This document shows positions 61,824 to 64,000 of a DNA stretch of 64,000 nucleotides, in pieces. This DNA is from Acidobacterium capsulatum ATCC 51196. Its GTDB lineage: Bacteria > Acidobacteriota > Terriglobia > Terriglobales > Acidobacteriaceae. The stretch spans positions 4,030,001 through 4,094,000 of the forward strand of contig NC_012483.1 in the NCBI RefSeq assembly GCF_000022565.1. The letters are read 5' to 3'. The position numbers and the translations under genes were made by a program. Below the pieces are notes generated by a model. It searched no databases, was not told the origin of the DNA, and saw nothing but the letters and a program-made list of their open reading frames with translations. The first letter of the stretch is position 1, and the number at the start of each line of letters is the position of its first letter.

Positions 61824-62456
61824 TCAGATGGACGTGCGTCCCCGGTTATAGCGAATGACCAACTCAGACAGGTGCAGCATGGCTGGATCAGAGGATTCGG
61901 CCAGCTTATTGCCTACGGCCAGGGCGTCTTTGACCGGCTCGTCCTGCCCCAGCTTGAACTTGCCTTCGGCGCGATCCACTTCCAGTTCGAAGCCCATGAT
62001 AGCGGGCAGGCGGCGGGTGATGTCCTGAGGAGGAATCTCGGAAGTCTTCCAGCCGGCGGGGTATTTCGATTCCATGCCGCGGGTCAGTTCCTCCAGGGAT
62101 GCACGAAGATCCGGCTGGTCCTGGATGCGCACACGGCCATAGCAGTGGACCGCAGTGTAGTAGTAGGTCGAGGGCATGTCGCGCTGGGGATACCAGGAGG
62201 CCGTCACGTAGCTGACGGGCCCGTGAAAGATGGCAAGCGTAGGCGTCGCGGCCTCGCGGAGTGCCTGCGCATGCTCGTTGGCGCGCGCAATATGACTGAC
62301 CAGCACGGGCTTTTCGCGGGTACGGTCCAGAATCAGTGGCAGATTGGTCGCAAACGGTCCCTCGGGGCCATTGTTGACGAGCAGTGCCCATGGGTTGGCT
62401 TCCACCAGCTTCCAAAGATCTTCTTCGGTGGGTTTCCAGCAACTGCGAACGAACAT
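61824..62456 (-). CDS. PaiB-type FMN-binding split-barrel protein
   Basis: This 210-residue protein of the PaiB / FMN-binding negative regulator family begins MFVRSCWKPTEEDLWKLV and has ATNLPLILDR and SHIARANEHAQ. It then has GPVSYVTASWYPQRDMPSTYYY and the C-terminal MGFELEVDRAEGKFKLGQ. Members form FMN-binding split barrels; PaiB of Bacillus affects protease and sporulation genes, but most are uncharacterised. AGGAGA precedes ATG 62456 by 7 nt, which decides the start against a longer frame. It is upstream of, and probably co-transcribed with, the APC permease. Confidence 0.92.
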   Translation of the reverse strand: MFVRSCWKPTEEDLWKLVEANPWALLVNNGPEGPFATNLPLILDRTREKPVLVSHIARANEHAQALREAATPTLAIFHGPVSYVTASWYPQRDMPSTYYYTAVHCYGRVRIQDQPDLRASLEELTRGMESKYPAGWKTSEIPPQDITRRLPAIMGFELEVDRAEGKFKLGQDEPVKDALAVGNKLAESSDPAMLHLSELVIRYNRGRTSI

Positions 62457-62852
62457 CCGGGGGTCTCCTGGCGAGGTTCGAAACGTCGCGGTTCCGGTTC
62501 GCCTGAGCCGAGCATCGCCGGAAGTCTGGCTCCGGTAAAGGTCCAGAAAATGCATAGGGTGTGGTGCCAGGGCGCCGCACGGGAACAGGACCTTATTGGC
62601 GGACAACGAGGAGAGTCAAGAACGCCGACCAAAAAGGTCCGGCTTATGGTAATCTGCGACTTGTTTAGTCCTATTTCAAGGTGAGGCTTCGGTTTTATGC
62701 ATTCACGCGAAATGTCTGGCTCTATTGACTGTTCAGAATCTGGACCTTTACTGGAACCAATAGAGATTCCAATATACCCACATTCACAGCCCATTCACAC
62801 GGTGGCGCATTTGACGGCACCGGGTACCAGACAAATTCGACCGGGAGAGTTG
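62457..62852. promoter_or_regulatory. Divergent intergenic region between PaiB-like and TonB-receptor genes
   Basis: A 396-bp gap between divergent genes. The central part is AT-richer than the surroundings, consistent with promoters for both sides. A CTATTG/CAATAG pair flanks about 31 bp near 62724-62766. I do not see a convincing Fur box, RNA gene or coding frame. Confidence 0.4.
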
Positions 62853-64000
62853 ATGATGCAAACGGTACGGCGATCGGTATCTTCTTTCTGGAAGGCAAGT
62901 TTCAGGCCTGTTTCCTGCTCTGCAATGCACGAGAACAAGAGACTCAAGCTGTATGCGGCCACCCTGGGCTGCGGCGTATTGCTGGCCTTGGGCGCGCCGG
63001 CGCGCGCAGCGCAGACCGCATGCAAGGTGGATCGCCATGCGCCGGCGGTCCGGCTGAGCGGCACGGTAACCGACCAGTCGAACGGGGTGGTGATTGGCGC
63101 CAATGTGACGCTGGTGTGCGGCGATTACCATGAGCAGACGCAGACCACGGCAGACGGCTCGTACTCGATCTCGGCACCACAGGGCAGCTATACGCTGGAG
63201 GTGAAGTCGCCAGGCTACCAGGCCATTCATGAGCCGGTGAGGCTGAGCGAGGCCGGAGCGCAGCTGAAGAATCTGAAACTGCAGGTGGGCACGGCGGTGA
63301 GCATTGTCTCGGTGACGGCGCCAACGGGGTATGTCGCCACCTCGTCCACGACGGCGACCAAGACCGGGCTGCCGCTGATTGAGACTCCGCAGACGATCTC
63401 AGTGATTACGGGCGACCAGTTGGTGCAGCGCGATGTGCAGTCCATGAACCAGGCGCTCAACTACACGGCGGGTGTGGGAACGGCGACGTATGGCGCGGAC
63501 CCGCGTTTTGATTGGTTTAACATTCGCGGCTTCGACGAGTCGACCTATGGCATGTACCGCGATAATCTGCGCTGGCAGAGCGGCCAGGTGGAGGGCGAGA
63601 TTGAGCCGTACGATCTCCAGGAGATCGACGTGATCAAGGGCCCCAGTTCTGTGCTGTACGGTCAGAATACGCCGGGCGGCCTGGTGAACCTGGTGACGAA
63701 GCGGCCCGAGGCGTATCCCTCAAATGAGTTGATCGCGCAGTTCGGCAGCTTTGACCGCAAGCAGGTGCAGGGCGACTTCGGCGGTCCGCTCGATGCAAAT
63801 GCGCATCTGCGCTACCGGATCGTCGGCCTTTATCGCAACAGCGGCACGCAGGTGAACTATGTGCCGGACGACCGCGACTTCATCGCGCCCTCGTTTACCT
63901 GGGCGCCATCGAGCCGGACGACGTTGACTATCCTGACCGACTACCAGCATGACAACACGGGATGGAGCCAGTTTCTGCCGGCGCAGGGCACACTCTACGC
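62853..64000 (+). CDS. TonB-dependent siderophore-type receptor (5' part)
   Basis: This outer-membrane receptor is cut by the window end; 382 codons are visible. ATG 62853 (or 62856) follows GGGAGAG and gives an extended signal peptide; ATG 62925 is an internal alternative without a ribosome site. The mature protein begins with a carboxypeptidase-regulatory-like domain (VRLSGTVTDQSNGVVIGANV). The TonB-dependent plug follows, with ETPQTISVITGDQL, LNYTAGV, FNIRGFD, IDVIKGPSSVLYG and GGLVNLVTKRP, which is the FhuA/siderophore-receptor pattern. It probably imports ferric siderophores or a similar iron chelate. Confidence 0.93.
   Translation, partial: MMQTVRRSVSSFWKASFRPVSCSAMHENKRLKLYAATLGCGVLLALGAPARAAQTACKVDRHAPAVRLSGTVTDQSNGVVIGANVTLVCGDYHEQTQTTADGSYSISAPQGSYTLEVKSPGYQAIHEPVRLSEAGAQLKNLKLQVGTAVSIVSVTAPTGYVATSSTTATKTGLPLIETPQTISVITGDQLVQRDVQSMNQALNYTAGVGTATYGADPRFDWFNIRGFDESTYGMYRDNLRWQSGQVEGEIEPYDLQEIDVIKGPSSVLYGQNTPGGLVNLVTKRPEAYPSNELIAQFGSFDRKQVQGDFGGPLDANAHLRYRIVGLYRNSGTQVNYVPDDRDFIAPSFTWAPSSRTTLTILTDYQHDNTGWSQFLPAQGTLY

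Overview
The window looks like a chromosomal segment of an acidobacterium of the class Terriglobia (Acidobacteriaceae-like). The evidence is family content, not a database search: an acidobacterial duplicated orphan permease (ADOP) with its PadR partner, an Oar-like TonB-dependent receptor with an N-terminal carboxypeptidase-regulatory domain, a membrane-tethered winged-helix-like regulator of a type common next to such receptors, a DUF5916 barrel, a TonB-type energy transducer, lpxB (so a Gram-negative envelope), and intergenic palindromic repeats of the GGGCTTTAGCCC and CAGTTGTCAGT kinds. The DNA is GC-rich. The first 26 kb has very strong GC third-position bias; roughly 26-63 kb looks more mixed by eye.

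Layout. 0-16 kb holds housekeeping and central metabolism: a TonB protein, galE, a DUF5916 outer-membrane protein, a membrane-anchored MutS-like ATPase, a probable deoxyribose/ribose catabolic run (PfkB kinase, deoC, two-domain aldehyde dehydrogenase), dnaE and a 59-residue zinc-ribbon protein. 16-26 kb is mostly minus strand: YceI, an M1-aminopeptidase-like protein that has lost its zinc site, lpxB, a GH16 glucanase, a hypothetical gene, an ABC exporter, then hemW on the plus strand. Two stretches here (20.15-20.52 and 22.15-22.86 kb) are packed with repeats. 26-34.4 kb holds a zinc alcohol dehydrogenase and a heavy-metal RND efflux operon (Cys-rich secreted protein, outer-membrane factor, adaptor, CusA-like pump of monovalent-metal type). 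Both units are preceded by a very similar Crp/Fnr-type palindrome.

34.9-43.7 kb is the most coherent accessory locus. It contains an HGSNAT-like membrane acetyltransferase, a GH89 alpha-N-acetylglucosaminidase, a TonB-dependent receptor and a divergent ToxR/CadC-like membrane regulator. The first two are bacterial counterparts of the consecutive human lysosomal heparan-sulfate steps, which suggests an acetylate-then-hydrolyse pathway for glycans ending in alpha-glucosamine. 43.9-48.3 kb is a non-homologous end-joining island (DUF3175, a 49-residue basic protein, Ku, LigD).

48.3-53.0 kb is a zone of gene decay: a frameshifted integrase remnant, an orphan HigA-like antitoxin, a MarR regulator with a 22-bp perfect palindrome just upstream, a serine hydrolase broken by one in-frame TGA, and an ECF sigma factor broken by a single-base deletion. 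53-64 kb carries the PadR-ADOP pair, a secreted prolyl oligopeptidase, a MocR/GntR regulator, an APC amino-acid transporter whose true start seems to lack a standard start codon, a PaiB-type FMN-binding protein, and the 5' part of a siderophore-type TonB receptor that runs off the window. No rRNA, tRNA or CRISPR array was seen.
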